From the NCBI GenBank assembly GCA_964590075.1, contig CAZPXS010000004.1:134141-198140 (forward strand): a DNA stretch of 64,000 nucleotides. Reading direction: 5' to 3'. The position numbers and the translations under genes are program-made. Of the stretch, positions 49,158-57,831 are shown one piece after another. The notes below the pieces were generated by a model. That model did not search any database and was not told the DNA's origin. It saw only the letters and a list, made by a program, of their open reading frames with translations. The DNA comes from JAGDVO01 sp964590075 [NCBI: uncultured Aquificales bacterium] (GTDB lineage Bacteria > Thermosulfidibacterota > Thermosulfidibacteria > Thermosulfidibacterales). How positions within the stretch are numbered: the first letter of the stretch is position 1; each line of letters opens with the position of its first letter.

Positions 49158-49508
49158 GGGGGCGAAGAGGTCTCGACGGGGATAGGACTGGGACTGGGTA
49201 GCACGCCGGGGGCCGCCGTCCCGTAACCACAGGCGGGTAAAAGAAGTGCCGACTCTGAACTCGCTTTGGCTGCCTAATTAGCGCAGCCACCGGATTTAGG
49301 TACCTCGCCCACGGGGCCTAAATCCGGCGGGTGAGTGGGCTGGCTCCTACCAGGCGCCTCTACTGGTAGGGGCGAGAAAGCCATAGGGGCTGGTGTGACA
49401 GATGCCTGCCCGTGGGCGTCTGTCATACGAGAGCCAAACACGGGCTGAGCGTGGAGAAGCTCAGTCTGCAGCTATCTCCGGACGCGGGTTCGATTCCCGC
49501 CGCCTCCA
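49158..49508 (+). ncRNA. ssrA: tmRNA (one-piece, tag ADSELALAA)
   Basis: Rescues stalled ribosomes. The 5' end GGGGGC pairs with GCCTCC near the 3' end (one G-U pair), the tRNA-like domain has GGTTCGATTCCCGCC as T arm, and the GACGGGGA element follows the 5' arm as in other tmRNAs. Tag frame: GCC at 49248 to TAA at 49275-49277 encodes ADSELALAA, matching the usual ...LAA end. CCA is not encoded (discriminator A at 49508). GC-rich as expected for a thermophile RNA. A pyrimidine-rich T-run after it may end transcription. Confidence 0.95.
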
Positions 49509-49817
49509 TGTTTTTTTATTCCTTTTATATTGACGATGAGGTTCCGTGGTAGTGGTCTAAGGAAATGAAAGTAAACGAATTTTTAAAGTGATGGTTATTC
49601 TAGGCAGGAGACCGGAGGTGACTGAACCTATAAGAGAAATATGGGTTGATTTGTAAAAGTGAGTTCTTGGATAGATAAATAAATATAAATAAATTTCTTG
49701 TCGGTTGTCTTCTTCCTACCAGGGTTAAAGTTTGAAAAAGGTCTTTTTATTTGTGTGTTGGTATAGATTGACTGACTTTGTTTTGAGTTTTATCTTTCTA
49801 AACAATGGAGGTTAGGG
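49509..49817. other. 309-base intergenic region between tmRNA and the ProC-like fusion gene
   Basis: Begins with a T7 run that may terminate tmRNA transcription. A short open frame (49591-49656) has no SD and no supporting similarity. A promoter with TTGACT (49768-49773), 17 bases and TATCTT (49791-49796) lies at the right end, followed by GGAGG and the next gene's start. No other gene, repeat or RNA is recognised. Confidence 0.5.
49768..49796 (+). promoter_or_regulatory. Sigma70-type promoter for the ProC-like/methyltransferase gene
   Basis: TTGACT (49768-49773), 17-base spacer, TATCTT (49791-49796). The leader would be about 15 bases and includes GGAGG (49807-49811). Confidence 0.5.
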
Positions 49818-51134
49818 ATGTGCAGGCTTGGATTTATAGGTGGCGGTAGGATAACACGTATAATACTTAAGGGTTTGTTAAATAGCGGTGTTATACCGGA
49901 TCGTGTTACCGTAAGCGACGTTGACGGTAGAAAGCTTTTAGCCTTGAAAGAGGAGATCCCCCTGATCGAAATGGTTGACTCTAATGAAATCGTGGCAAAA
50001 AGTAGCGATATAGTCTTTATCGCTGTACCTTACTCTCAGGTTGAAAAGGTACTTGGTGAGATTAAGGATAGTTTGAGTGATAATACTGTGATTTCCTTAG
50101 CTCCCTACTATAGAATATCGCACATTTCTCAGCTACTCGGCGGTTACAGGAAGATCCTTCGTATGAATCCCAATGCCCCCTCTATCATAAATAAGGGGTA
50201 TATACCTGTAAGTTTTTCCGATACCTTTCCTCAAAAAGATAAGGATAGTCTAATTAGCTATTTTTCAGCTCTTGGTGAGGTATTTGAAGTGAGGGATGAG
50301 TTAATAGAAACATACACAGTCATAACGGGGATGGGACCTACTTACTTCTGGTTCCAGTTTAAGGCCCTCGTTGATATTGCCTGTAAGCTTGGTTTGGATG
50401 AGGAGAAGGCGAAAGAGGCAGTTCATGAGATGCTATTAGGGGCTATCAGCCTTATGTTTAAGTCATCTATTAGTATGGAAGAAGTGATGGATCTGATACC
50501 TAACAAACCACTATTGGAACATGAAGGTAGTATAAGGGAACTTCTTGTTTCCTCTATTATGTCAACCTATAGAAGGATATCCCCGCCTCATGTTTTTAGT
50601 GGGTCTATCGAGGCTCTGAAGAGTGAAAGGAGAAGAAAAATATTACCTCTCGAGAAGTTTGAAGAGGAGGTATTGAAAAAGCTCACGGAGAGAAAAATAG
50701 CGGTAGATTATGGTGCTGGTATCGGTTATTTTACTATACCAATGGCGAGATACTTCGATAAGATATACGCTATTGAGGCTAATCGGGAAATTGCCGAAAA
50801 GCTTAGCGTTGAACTCAGAAATAATGGTATTAACAATGTGGAGGTAGTTGTATCTGATAATCCTATAGATCTAACCGAGGAGGTTAGTTTTATCCTATTT
50901 GCCAATGTATTACATGAGGTTAACGACTACGAGACTTATTTGAAATGGGCTTCCGAGAAGGCTAAAGTAGTTTGTGTGATAGATTGGAAAAAGATAGAGA
51001 CGGAATTTGGTCCACCTTTGGTTCACAGGATAGATGTTGAAGATATGAGAAGATCACTTAAAAAGTACTTCAATAATTTGATGGAACTTGATATATACCC
51101 CTATCACTATACATTTGTGGCTTTCAAGATTTAG
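49818..51134 (+). CDS. Fusion of ProC-like reductase and SAM-dependent methyltransferase
   Basis: 438 residues in one frame. Residues 1-255 resemble pyrroline-5-carboxylate reductase: N-terminal Rossmann GFIGGGRITRIILKGLL, ILRMNPNAPSI (compare the MPNTPA motif), and the dimerisation helices TVITGMGPTYFWFQ then KLGLDEEKAKEAVHEMLLGA. Residues about 275-438 are a class I methyltransferase with VDYGAGIGYFTIP (296-308), acidic IEAN after it and FILFANVLHEV. Whether the reductase acts on pyrroline-5-carboxylate or another imine is unknown. Alone on the + strand, with its own promoter; ends tail-to-tail with the MBL gene. Confidence 0.75.
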   Translation: MCRLGFIGGGRITRIILKGLLNSGVIPDRVTVSDVDGRKLLALKEEIPLIEMVDSNEIVAKSSDIVFIAVPYSQVEKVLGEIKDSLSDNTVISLAPYYRISHISQLLGGYRKILRMNPNAPSIINKGYIPVSFSDTFPQKDKDSLISYFSALGEVFEVRDELIETYTVITGMGPTYFWFQFKALVDIACKLGLDEEKAKEAVHEMLLGAISLMFKSSISMEEVMDLIPNKPLLEHEGSIRELLVSSIMSTYRRISPPHVFSGSIEALKSERRRKILPLEKFEEEVLKKLTERKIAVDYGAGIGYFTIPMARYFDKIYAIEANREIAEKLSVELRNNGINNVEVVVSDNPIDLTEEVSFILFANVLHEVNDYETYLKWASEKAKVVCVIDWKKIETEFGPPLVHRIDVEDMRRSLKKYFNNLMELDIYPYHYTFVAFKI

Positions 51135-51137
51135 CTT

Positions 51138-52007
51138 TTAGGAATTTTTAAGTTCACTTTCCCATGATCTTCTGATGATATATTTGGCACACTCCATTAT
51201 TATTTCCGGTGGATATAGTAAAAATTCTCCCTTATAAATCTCTTTAAATAGATTCTTAGTTCCATCTTCTTTAATCCCGGAATTTATAATTCTCTCTTTT
51301 AGATTTTTTGCTTCTATTTTTGCGGTGTGTATTGCTTCTTTAATTTCTGTGTCATTGAAAACTGCATTGTGTCCTATTATTATTGTCTCAATGCTGTTAA
51401 GATAATTCGATATTTTATCTATAGATTCAACGTATAGATCGTAGTTATAAAAATATAGTGGTAAATGACCTAATTCTTTACCAAAAAATCCAATAGCGTC
51501 AGAGACAAGGAGGGTTTTTTCGAATATTATTCCTGTCGATAGCGGACTGTGCCCTGGTAGATCTATAACCTCCAAACCTAATTCTTTAAGTTCTTCTATA
51601 GGTTTTACTTTTAATTGGATTTTGTTAATAGGGACATTGTAATAATTTTTATAAACTCTTTCAGAGGAGAAAACATCCGCCTTTTGATATATCTCTATAA
51701 CTTTACTCCTTTTTAGAATGTCTATGATTTCTATTTTAGCGTAGATTGTTATTCTTCCTTTTTCTTTGATTAATTTTGGTAGTAACATTACATGGTCATA
51801 GTGTTCGTGTAATATTATACAACCTGAAATATCATCAATTTTAATCCCAACTAAGGATAGATGTTTTAAAAGTGTATCCCAGCAGCCAGATAACTCGGGT
51901 TCTACAAGAAGGTAACCTTTGTTTGTTTCAATCACTATTGTAGGAAACTTAGGGTCACACAGGATCCAGATTTTATCATTGGCTTTATATGGGGTTTCGA
52001 TAAACAT
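51138..52007 (-). CDS. Metallo-beta-lactamase-fold hydrolase
   Basis: 289 residues. The zinc signature HEHYDH (in IILHEHYDHV) and later PGHSP, VSDAIG and IIGHNA fit an MBL-fold hydrolase of glyoxalase II-like type. The substrate is unknown. No signal peptide. AT-rich. Its stop lies 3 bases from the end of the convergent ProC-like fusion, and it begins about 30 bases after pckA on the same strand, so it is probably cotranscribed with pckA. Confidence 0.75.
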   Translation of the reverse strand: MFIETPYKANDKIWILCDPKFPTIVIETNKGYLLVEPELSGCWDTLLKHLSLVGIKIDDISGCIILHEHYDHVMLLPKLIKEKGRITIYAKIEIIDILKRSKVIEIYQKADVFSSERVYKNYYNVPINKIQLKVKPIEELKELGLEVIDLPGHSPLSTGIIFEKTLLVSDAIGFFGKELGHLPLYFYNYDLYVESIDKISNYLNSIETIIIGHNAVFNDTEIKEAIHTAKIEAKNLKERIINSGIKEDGTKNLFKEIYKGEFLLYPPEIIMECAKYIIRRSWESELKNS

Positions 52008-52037
52008 ACTAAAGTTTCCTCCTAAAAGGTTAATATC

Positions 52038-53642
52038 TTACTTAGGAGGTTCGGGATTTCCCTCCTCAATTATTTCCCTTGGTAACTCTTTTTCGAATTC
52101 TGCGATGTTTCTCCTAAAATCTTCCGCCAGTTTTTTAGCGGTTTCCCAATATGCCTTTTCGTTATCCCAGGTTTTGTGTGGTGTAAGAATCTCTTTGGGT
52201 ATGTCGGGGCAGTATTCTGGCACCATAAATTTAAAGACAGGGTCTCTTCTATACGGAACGTCCCTTAGCTCTCCGTTTAGAATCGCCTTTATGATTCTTC
52301 TTGTGTGCCTAATCGATATTCTTTTACCAACTCCGTAAGGTCCACCTATTAGACCTGTATTTACAAGCCATACCTCTACGTTGTGTCTTTCTATCCGTTC
52401 CCCTAGTAATTTTGCGTAAACTATAGGAGATAGGACCATAAATGGCGCACCAAAACAGGCTGAAAATACAGCCCTTGGTTCTTTTATGCCTATTTCGGTA
52501 CCTGCTACCTTTGCAGTGTAGCCACTTATGAAGTGATACATGGCTTGAGCCCTGGTGAGTTTTGCAACAGGTGGCATTATCCCAAAGGCATCGTATGTAA
52601 GAAAAATTATGTTCTGTGGGTGATTTCCTATACCTTCCCTCACTATTTTTGGTAGATGGGTTATAGGATATGAGGCTCTGGTGTTTTCGGTTAATGAATC
52701 ATCGTTTAGGTCTATTCTTCTCGTTCTCGGATCTATAGCTACATTTTCGAGGATGGTTCCGAATTTTCTCGTACACTCATAGATATCCGGTTCGTCCTCC
52801 TTTGATAATCTGATCACCTTTGCATAACAGCCACCCTCAAGATTGAAGATACCTTCATCACACCAACCATGTTCGTCATCCCCTATTAGGTACCTTTCCG
52901 GGTCTGTGGATAGTGTTGTCTTACCTGTACCTGAAAGACCAAAGAATAAAACCGTATCGCCCTTCTCGCCCATATTGGCTGAACAGTGCATGGATAGGAC
53001 ACCTTCTTTTGGTAGATAGTAATTCATCATTGTGAATATGGATTTTTTGATCTCTCCTGCGTAGGATGTACCACCAATTATAACTAACCTCTTTGTAAGG
53101 TTGAGTATGATGAAAGTTTCGCTTCTTGTTCCATCTATTTCTGGAATAGCATGGAATCTCGGTACATGAATTACGGTAAAATCCGGTTTGAAACTTTTTA
53201 AAACCTCTGGGTTTAGTTCTCTTATAAACATGTTTCTTGCAAACAGGGAATGCCATGCCGTTTCGGTTATTATCCTTATCGGTTTTCTGTATTTCGGATG
53301 GGCACAGACGTAGCATTCCTGAACAAAAAGCTCCTTTGCCTGTAAATATGCAAGTAACCTTTTGTAGAGTATATCGAACTTTTCCGGATCTATCGGTTGA
53401 TTACCTTTGCCCCACCAAACCTCCTTTTCGCTCAACTCATCTTTAACTATAAATTTGTCGTTTGGGCTCCTTCCGGTATGATGACCGGTTCTAACAACGA
53501 GTGGCCCTAAGTGGGCGATCATACCTTCGTTTCTCTTTACAGCCTCTTCGTATAGTTGAGGTGTGGGTAGGTGCCAATAAATTCTACCAACGTTCTTTAT
53601 ACCATGCTCCTCTAAACCCGTGTATTCGGTCTTCTCCACCAT
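52038..53642 (-). CDS. pckA: Phosphoenolpyruvate carboxykinase (ATP)
   Basis: Interconverts oxaloacetate and PEP. 534 residues, ATP-type: HTGRSPNDKFIV near residue 51, the kinase-1a P-loop GLSGTGKTTLS, and the metal-binding IGDDEHGWC plus YAGEIKKSIFTMMNY. Start ATG 53642 follows AGGAGGGG (minus strand). Own promoter with TTGACA-18-TAGAAT. Links central C4 acids to the gap-pgk-tpiA genes here; direction depends on lifestyle. Confidence 0.96.
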   Translation of the reverse strand: MVEKTEYTGLEEHGIKNVGRIYWHLPTPQLYEEAVKRNEGMIAHLGPLVVRTGHHTGRSPNDKFIVKDELSEKEVWWGKGNQPIDPEKFDILYKRLLAYLQAKELFVQECYVCAHPKYRKPIRIITETAWHSLFARNMFIRELNPEVLKSFKPDFTVIHVPRFHAIPEIDGTRSETFIILNLTKRLVIIGGTSYAGEIKKSIFTMMNYYLPKEGVLSMHCSANMGEKGDTVLFFGLSGTGKTTLSTDPERYLIGDDEHGWCDEGIFNLEGGCYAKVIRLSKEDEPDIYECTRKFGTILENVAIDPRTRRIDLNDDSLTENTRASYPITHLPKIVREGIGNHPQNIIFLTYDAFGIMPPVAKLTRAQAMYHFISGYTAKVAGTEIGIKEPRAVFSACFGAPFMVLSPIVYAKLLGERIERHNVEVWLVNTGLIGGPYGVGKRISIRHTRRIIKAILNGELRDVPYRRDPVFKFMVPEYCPDIPKEILTPHKTWDNEKAYWETAKKLAEDFRRNIAEFEKELPREIIEEGNPEPPK

Positions 53643-53670
53643 GTTTCCCCTCCTACATTTTCCTAACAGA

Positions 53671-53700
53671 ATTCTACCATTGAGTGTCTTTTAATGTCAA
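53671..53700 (-). promoter_or_regulatory. Sigma70-type promoter for pckA
   Basis: Minus strand TTGACA (53695-53700), 18-base spacer, TAGAAT (53671-53676), about 30 bases upstream of ATG 53642. Confidence 0.65.
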
Positions 53701-53705
53701 TATAG

Positions 53706-53733
53706 TTGCGTGTCTATATTTTGGTATTATATT
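53706..53733 (+). promoter_or_regulatory. Candidate promoter for the DUF169 gene
   Basis: TTGCGT (53706-53711), 16-base spacer, TATATT (53728-53733), back to back with the pckA promoter. Confidence 0.4.
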
Positions 53734-53770
53734 TTGTAACTATGAAACTATATTTTATTGGAGGCGCATG

Positions 53771-54559
53771 ATGGTGGATTTTGCCAAGTGTCAAGATATT
53801 ATCATATCTTCAACCAGAACCAGAAGCTATCCCTTGACTGTGAAATTTCTGAAGGAGGGCGAGGAGTTTCCTCAAGGCACAAGGCGACCGAGTGTGAATC
53901 TGTCAAAGAGGGTTACGATTTGTCAGGCGGTAACTATGGCACGTATATACGGATGGGTCGTTGGACTCGATAGGAGTGATATTATCTGTGTGCCTGCTAT
54001 ACTTACATGGGGGATGAGTGGGGTTCAAAACGTTGAGGATGAGATAATTTCGCTATTAATTAGTGTTGGTTTTGCTAAGGATAGTGAGACTGCTATAAGT
54101 CAGTTAAACTCTATGGTAAGGCCAGCTGAAGGTGAGGTAAAGGGAATACTACTTGCACCTCTTGCCAAGACTACTTGGGAATTCGATAATTTGGTTATAT
54201 ACGGCAATCCAGCCCAGATCATGAGACTTGTTCAGGCGCTAAAGTACTCGAGGACCGAGGAGATAGGCGGCGATTTTCAGGGAAAGATAGCCTGCATAGA
54301 GACGCTTTACTCTGCTAAGGCTATAGGTAAACCGCGTATATCTATTCCAGGCATGGGTGATAGGATCTTTTCCATGACTCAGGATGATGAACTTGCACTT
54401 GCTCTACCCTCCTCCTATTTGAGTGCTCTTATCGATGGACTTTCGGAAGCCGGTAAAGCTATTGGCGCTCGTTATCCGGTTACGTTCTACCAGAATTTCG
54501 AGCCGGTCTTCCCCAAGCCCTATCAGGAGGTAGCTAAAAAACTTAAACTTTTCGATTAG
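53771..54559 (+). CDS. DUF169 family protein
   Basis: 262 residues from ATG 53771 (GGAGG at 53760-53764); ATG 53768 is just as close. The layout matches DUF169 proteins: N-terminal YPLTVKFLKEGEEFPQG, then TICQAVTMARIYGWV, a VRPAEGEVKGILLAPL stretch, and YPVTFYQNFEP near the C-terminus. Cysteines (KCQD, ICQ, IICV, IACI) are spread along it and might bind a metal or cluster. Family function is unknown; members are common in anaerobes. Convergent with the GntR regulator; divergent from pckA. Confidence 0.7.
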   Translation: MVDFAKCQDIIISSTRTRSYPLTVKFLKEGEEFPQGTRRPSVNLSKRVTICQAVTMARIYGWVVGLDRSDIICVPAILTWGMSGVQNVEDEIISLLISVGFAKDSETAISQLNSMVRPAEGEVKGILLAPLAKTTWEFDNLVIYGNPAQIMRLVQALKYSRTEEIGGDFQGKIACIETLYSAKAIGKPRISIPGMGDRIFSMTQDDELALALPSSYLSALIDGLSEAGKAIGARYPVTFYQNFEPVFPKPYQEVAKKLKLFD

Positions 54560-54561
54560 GA

Positions 54562-55326
54562 TTAGGGTACTTTAAAGGATAGGGGGACAGGGTAGGGGAT
54601 TCTCCTACCTGTCCTTCCCGCTATTTCTCTTTCGATAAACAACATATGTTCCATCATTTTTATATAAGCTAATTCTGGGTTTTTAGATCTTATTGCTTCG
54701 TAGATTTCTCTGTGTTGATTTAATAGATTCAGGCTCTTTTCTCTGTCACTATGAACCTTTTGCTCTATCTTTAGTGTAACTTTTTCTATCATGTGAAAGA
54801 TCGAGTCCATAAGGTGTATCAATAGGGGATTGTGGGTTGCGTAGGCTATTGACATGTGGAAATTGGCATCGATTTTATACCAGTCCTTTCCTCTTGTAAC
54901 TGCAACTTCAAATTCCTTTAAGTATTCTTCTATCATTTCTAAATCCCTATCTTCTGCTCTTACGGCACTCATAGCTGCTGACCATGTTTCAAGTATTTTC
55001 CTAACTTCCACAATAAAAGGTAAGTTTTCCTCACTCCTTTTAAGGAAATCATCGATCGGACCTTCCTCGAAGCTCCTTTCCGTTATTGAGAGAACATAGT
55101 TTCCGCTACCGTGGATATTTTCCACATATCCTTTAGCTATGAGTCTATTTATCGCCTCTCTTACAACGGGTCGGCTTACCCCCAATTTTTCGGCTAACTC
55201 CCTCTCTGGTGGCAGTCTGTCCCCGGGTTTGAATATACCGGATAGGATAAGATCTTTTATTTGCTCATAAATCTCGTCGGATATTTTCTTCGAGGTTACT
55301 CTTCTTAAGTACTTACTGTAGTCCAT
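54562..55326 (-). CDS. FadR-subfamily GntR transcriptional regulator
   Basis: 254 residues. N-terminal winged helix (about 12-80: GDRLPPERELAEKLGVSR, REAINRLIAKGYVENIHGSG) and a C-terminal FCD domain with the metal/ligand residues in IDANFHMSIA, NQHREIYEAI and MMEHMLF. Such regulators respond to small organic acids. Third gene of lrgA-lrgB-gntR on the minus strand; a perfect FadR-type operator lies at the lrgA promoter, so autoregulation is likely. Confidence 0.88.
   Translation of the reverse strand: MDYSKYLRRVTSKKISDEIYEQIKDLILSGIFKPGDRLPPERELAEKLGVSRPVVREAINRLIAKGYVENIHGSGNYVLSITERSFEEGPIDDFLKRSEENLPFIVEVRKILETWSAAMSAVRAEDRDLEMIEEYLKEFEVAVTRGKDWYKIDANFHMSIAYATHNPLLIHLMDSIFHMIEKVTLKIEQKVHSDREKSLNLLNQHREIYEAIRSKNPELAYIKMMEHMLFIEREIAGRTGRRIPYPVPLSFKVP
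54585..54614 (+). terminator. Hairpin at the DUF169/GntR convergent ends
   Basis: GGACAGGGTAGG pairs with CCTACCTGTCC with one bulged G. It lies inside the 3' end of the regulator coding region, just past the DUF169 stop. No T-run follows, so it is a weak terminator candidate for the DUF169 transcript. Confidence 0.35.
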
Positions 55327-55335
55327 GCTTTAACC

Positions 55336-56016
55336 CTACTTTACAATGAAGATTATTATATAAGGTAAAACAAAGGATGTGAATATTCCATTTAGAGCCA
55401 TGGCAAGTCCACTTATGGCACCGCTTAGTTCATCATCCATTATTATACGTGCTGTTCCAAGGCCATGAGAGGTGACGCCCATACCGAGGCCTCTTGCCAC
55501 TCTGTCTCTTATTCTTAATAGGTTCATCAATTCTACCCCAACTGCATTTCCCATTATTCCTGTTACAACTACCAGTACCGCGGTAAGAGGAGGAATCCCG
55601 CCTATTTTTTCACTTACTCCGATAGCGATAGCAGTGGTTATGCTCTTGGGGGCTATGCTCCTTATGATATTATCCTGGGCACCACATAGGTGGGCTATGA
55701 ATACTGAGCTAAGTATAGCGATAAGCCCTCCGATTACTACCCCGCTTGAAATCTCGACCCAATACTCGGCTATGGTTTTCCTTTCCTTATAAAGCGGTAT
55801 GGAGAGAGCAACGACCGTCGGATTAAGTAAATATGAGATTATCCCGGCACTGTCCATATAAGTATTATAGCTTATCCCGGTAAGATAGAGTATTATGGCT
55901 ATCACGGTTATACTGAGAAGAACCGGGTTTAAGAAGAACTTGCGACCACTTTTTTCAAATATCCTTAAGGATAGATAGTAAACCAGAATAGTTATGAATA
56001 TCCCCACCGATTTCAT
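55336..56016 (-). CDS. lrgB: LrgB/CidB-family membrane protein
   Basis: 226 residues, six to seven helices. LrgB signatures: LLNPTVVALSIPLYKER, PKSITTAIAIGVSEKIGG and GMGVTSHGLGTARI near the end. LrgAB-type pairs were first described as murein hydrolase effectors; some (PftAB of Bacillus) are pyruvate transporters. It overlaps lrgA by 4 bases and is followed by the GntR gene after about 10. Confidence 0.9.
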   Translation of the reverse strand: MKSVGIFITILVYYLSLRIFEKSGRKFFLNPVLLSITVIAIILYLTGISYNTYMDSAGIISYLLNPTVVALSIPLYKERKTIAEYWVEISSGVVIGGLIAILSSVFIAHLCGAQDNIIRSIAPKSITTAIAIGVSEKIGGIPPLTAVLVVVTGIMGNAVGVELMNLLRIRDRVARGLGMGVTSHGLGTARIIMDDELSGAISGLAMALNGIFTSFVLPYIIIFIVK

Positions 56017-56366
56017 CTTTTAAACCTCCTTATTATTTCCACGGTAAAGGCGGTTGTAATTATCGTAATAATAAAACTAAGTATCAGGGTTATCGATATT
56101 GGTAGTATCTGCGCTTTAACGAGATACCAGTATGTAACTATACCCACGCCGGGCGGTATAAACATTATACTCATGTTCCTTATTAGAAAGTATCCTACCT
56201 CCTCTACATCCTCTACTTTTATTACGCCAAAAAGGAGAGAAAGAGTCATAAGTATCATCCCTATAACATTTCCGGGTACAGGGATTTTAAAAAAGCTTAC
56301 TATAACTTCACCTAGAAATAGAAAAGTAAGGATTATAAACAGGCCCTTATATACCCTTAGGTTCAT
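56013..56366 (-). CDS. lrgA: LrgA/CidA-family membrane protein
   Basis: 117 residues, four helices. LrgA/CidA motif VPGNVIGMILMTLSLL and IPPGVGIVTYW. Partner of LrgB. It starts the lrgA-lrgB-gntR unit; a promoter and an operator lie directly upstream. Confidence 0.88.
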   Translation of the reverse strand: MNLRVYKGLFIILTFLFLGEVIVSFFKIPVPGNVIGMILMTLSLLFGVIKVEDVEEVGYFLIRNMSIMFIPPGVGIVTYWYLVKAQILPISITLILSFIITIITTAFTVEIIRRFKR

Positions 56367-56390
56367 AAAACACCTCTCAAAAATAAAAAA

Positions 56391-56405
56391 ATTGGTATTA
56401 CCAAT
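56391..56405. promoter_or_regulatory. FadR/PdhR-type operator (ATTGGTATTACCAAT)
   Basis: A 15-bp perfect palindrome (7+1+7) containing TGGTATTACCA, the TGGTNNNACCA core of FadR-subfamily GntR operators such as PdhR. It lies just downstream of the -10 of the lrgA promoter, where bound protein would block initiation. Confidence 0.8.
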
Positions 56406-56408
56406 TTT

Positions 56409-56438
56409 AGTATATATACCACTGTTTTATTTTGTCAA
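56409..56438 (-). promoter_or_regulatory. Sigma70-type promoter for lrgA-lrgB-gntR
   Basis: Minus strand TTGACA (56433-56438), 18-base spacer, TATACT (56409-56414); the operator palindrome follows within 4 bases. Confidence 0.75.
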
Positions 56439-56495
56439 GAAGTGCTGATCAGTCATGGAGTATTAGATTAGGTTATCGGAGGCTTATTTTATAGA

Positions 56496-57803
56496 TTAGA
56501 TGATATTTCTCTCCTTTAGTTTTTCCAGCTCCTTCTTAGGAATACCGAGCATTGTAAGGTAGATATATTCGTTATCTTCGCCCGGTCTTCTACAGACCCA
56601 TTTTAATCTAGGTGGTGTTTTACTCATCTTTGCAGGTAGTCCCTGTATCAGTATCTCTCCGTAATCCTTGTCCTTTACCTTTACCAGGGCTCCTCTTTCA
56701 TACCAGTGGTTGAACTTCAGTGTTTCCGTGGGCTTAAGGACCTCTCCGGCAACTGTGACACCTGGGCCGTCGTAGCTGAGCCAGAGTTTTACCACTTCTT
56801 CCCTGGTGTAGTTCATAAGCACACTTTCTATTTCTCTCGTCATTGGGATAAAGTTAGCCGGGTTTGTTCTATCCTTTATTGTTGGGTATTTTTCCACTAG
56901 ATCCGGTCTATTTATTATAGTACAGAGGGCCTTCCAGTTTGGATCCGCATAGCCAGCTATGAATACTAAACCATCCTTCGCTCTGAAGTAGTTATAGGCG
57001 TAGGCGGCTGGTTCAAAGTTTGCAACTCTACCTATGATCCTACCTAAGAGATGATAACACTGGAGGGCATAGTTATTCATAGCCATGAGGGCCTCTGATG
57101 GACTGATGTCTATCTTTTGTCCCTCACCGCTTGATTCCCTGTATAGGATCGCACACATGATAGCAAAGGCAGCCATAGCTCCACCAGCGTAATGAGCCAT
57201 CCAGTTGCCCATCCTCGTTGGAACCCTGGTATGTTCGGGAAATTCATCGTACTCTTCGGGTATACCAACGCACCATGTAAAGCCACTTCTTGCCTGATCA
57301 ACTACATCTGTCCCAATGGCCTCAGGGACTTTACCTTCATCTACCAGATAACCGCTTTCACCAAAGGTTTTTATAGAGCACATTATGAGTCTTGAGTTTA
57401 CCTCTTTGAGCTTGTTCCAGCCTAAGCCGAGTTTGTCCATCCTTCCTGTAGGGAAGGTTTCTATCAGGATATCTGCCTTTTCTATAAGTTTTAAGAATAT
57501 CTCTCTACCCTTTGCCTTTTCTAAGTTGAGAGTTATATGGTATTTGTTTCTCCCTTCTACAATATAGGCTAGGCCTGTATCGTTTAGCTTTATTCCGTAT
57601 GGTGTCATTTCTCTTGCTATATCACCTTCCGGTGGCTCTACTCTTATGACCTTGGCTCCAAGTTCCGAAAGCAAACTTGAGGCGAATAAACCCGCGAAAC
57701 TACCGTAACTAACATCGATAACAGTTAAATCTGACAGGGCTTCGGGTTTCAGTTTGCTTTTATAGGGATCTGTTATTTCGTGCGAAAATTCTCTCCAATC
57801 CAT
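56496..57803 (-). CDS. Family III CoA-transferase (CaiB/BaiF)
   Basis: Moves CoA between carboxylic acids. 435 residues: DLTVIDVSYGSFAGLFASSL near the start, LGAKVIRVEPPEGD, GRNKYHITLNLEKAKGRE, ADILIETFPTGRMDKLG and the mid domain with GEGQKIDISPSEALM. The substrates are unknown. It follows the broken paralogue at 57832 by 28 bases, in the order paralogue then this gene; the two may have formed a heteromeric pair. Confidence 0.88.
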   Translation of the reverse strand: MDWREFSHEITDPYKSKLKPEALSDLTVIDVSYGSFAGLFASSLLSELGAKVIRVEPPEGDIAREMTPYGIKLNDTGLAYIVEGRNKYHITLNLEKAKGREIFLKLIEKADILIETFPTGRMDKLGLGWNKLKEVNSRLIMCSIKTFGESGYLVDEGKVPEAIGTDVVDQARSGFTWCVGIPEEYDEFPEHTRVPTRMGNWMAHYAGGAMAAFAIMCAILYRESSGEGQKIDISPSEALMAMNNYALQCYHLLGRIIGRVANFEPAAYAYNYFRAKDGLVFIAGYADPNWKALCTIINRPDLVEKYPTIKDRTNPANFIPMTREIESVLMNYTREEVVKLWLSYDGPGVTVAGEVLKPTETLKFNHWYERGALVKVKDKDYGEILIQGLPAKMSKTPPRLKWVCRRPGEDNEYIYLTMLGIPKKELEKLKERNII

Positions 57804-57831
57804 ACTTAACCCTCCTCTTTAAATAGGAACT

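Noticed and set aside
49591-49656. Short open frame (21 codons) after tmRNA, starting with ATG
   Set aside because: No SD, no recognisable similarity, and AT-rich flanks; a chance frame cannot be excluded.
53684-53770. Longer frame upstream of the DUF169 protein
   Set aside because: It runs through both divergent promoters and starts with a non-ATG codon; ATG 53771 with GGAGG is the credible start.
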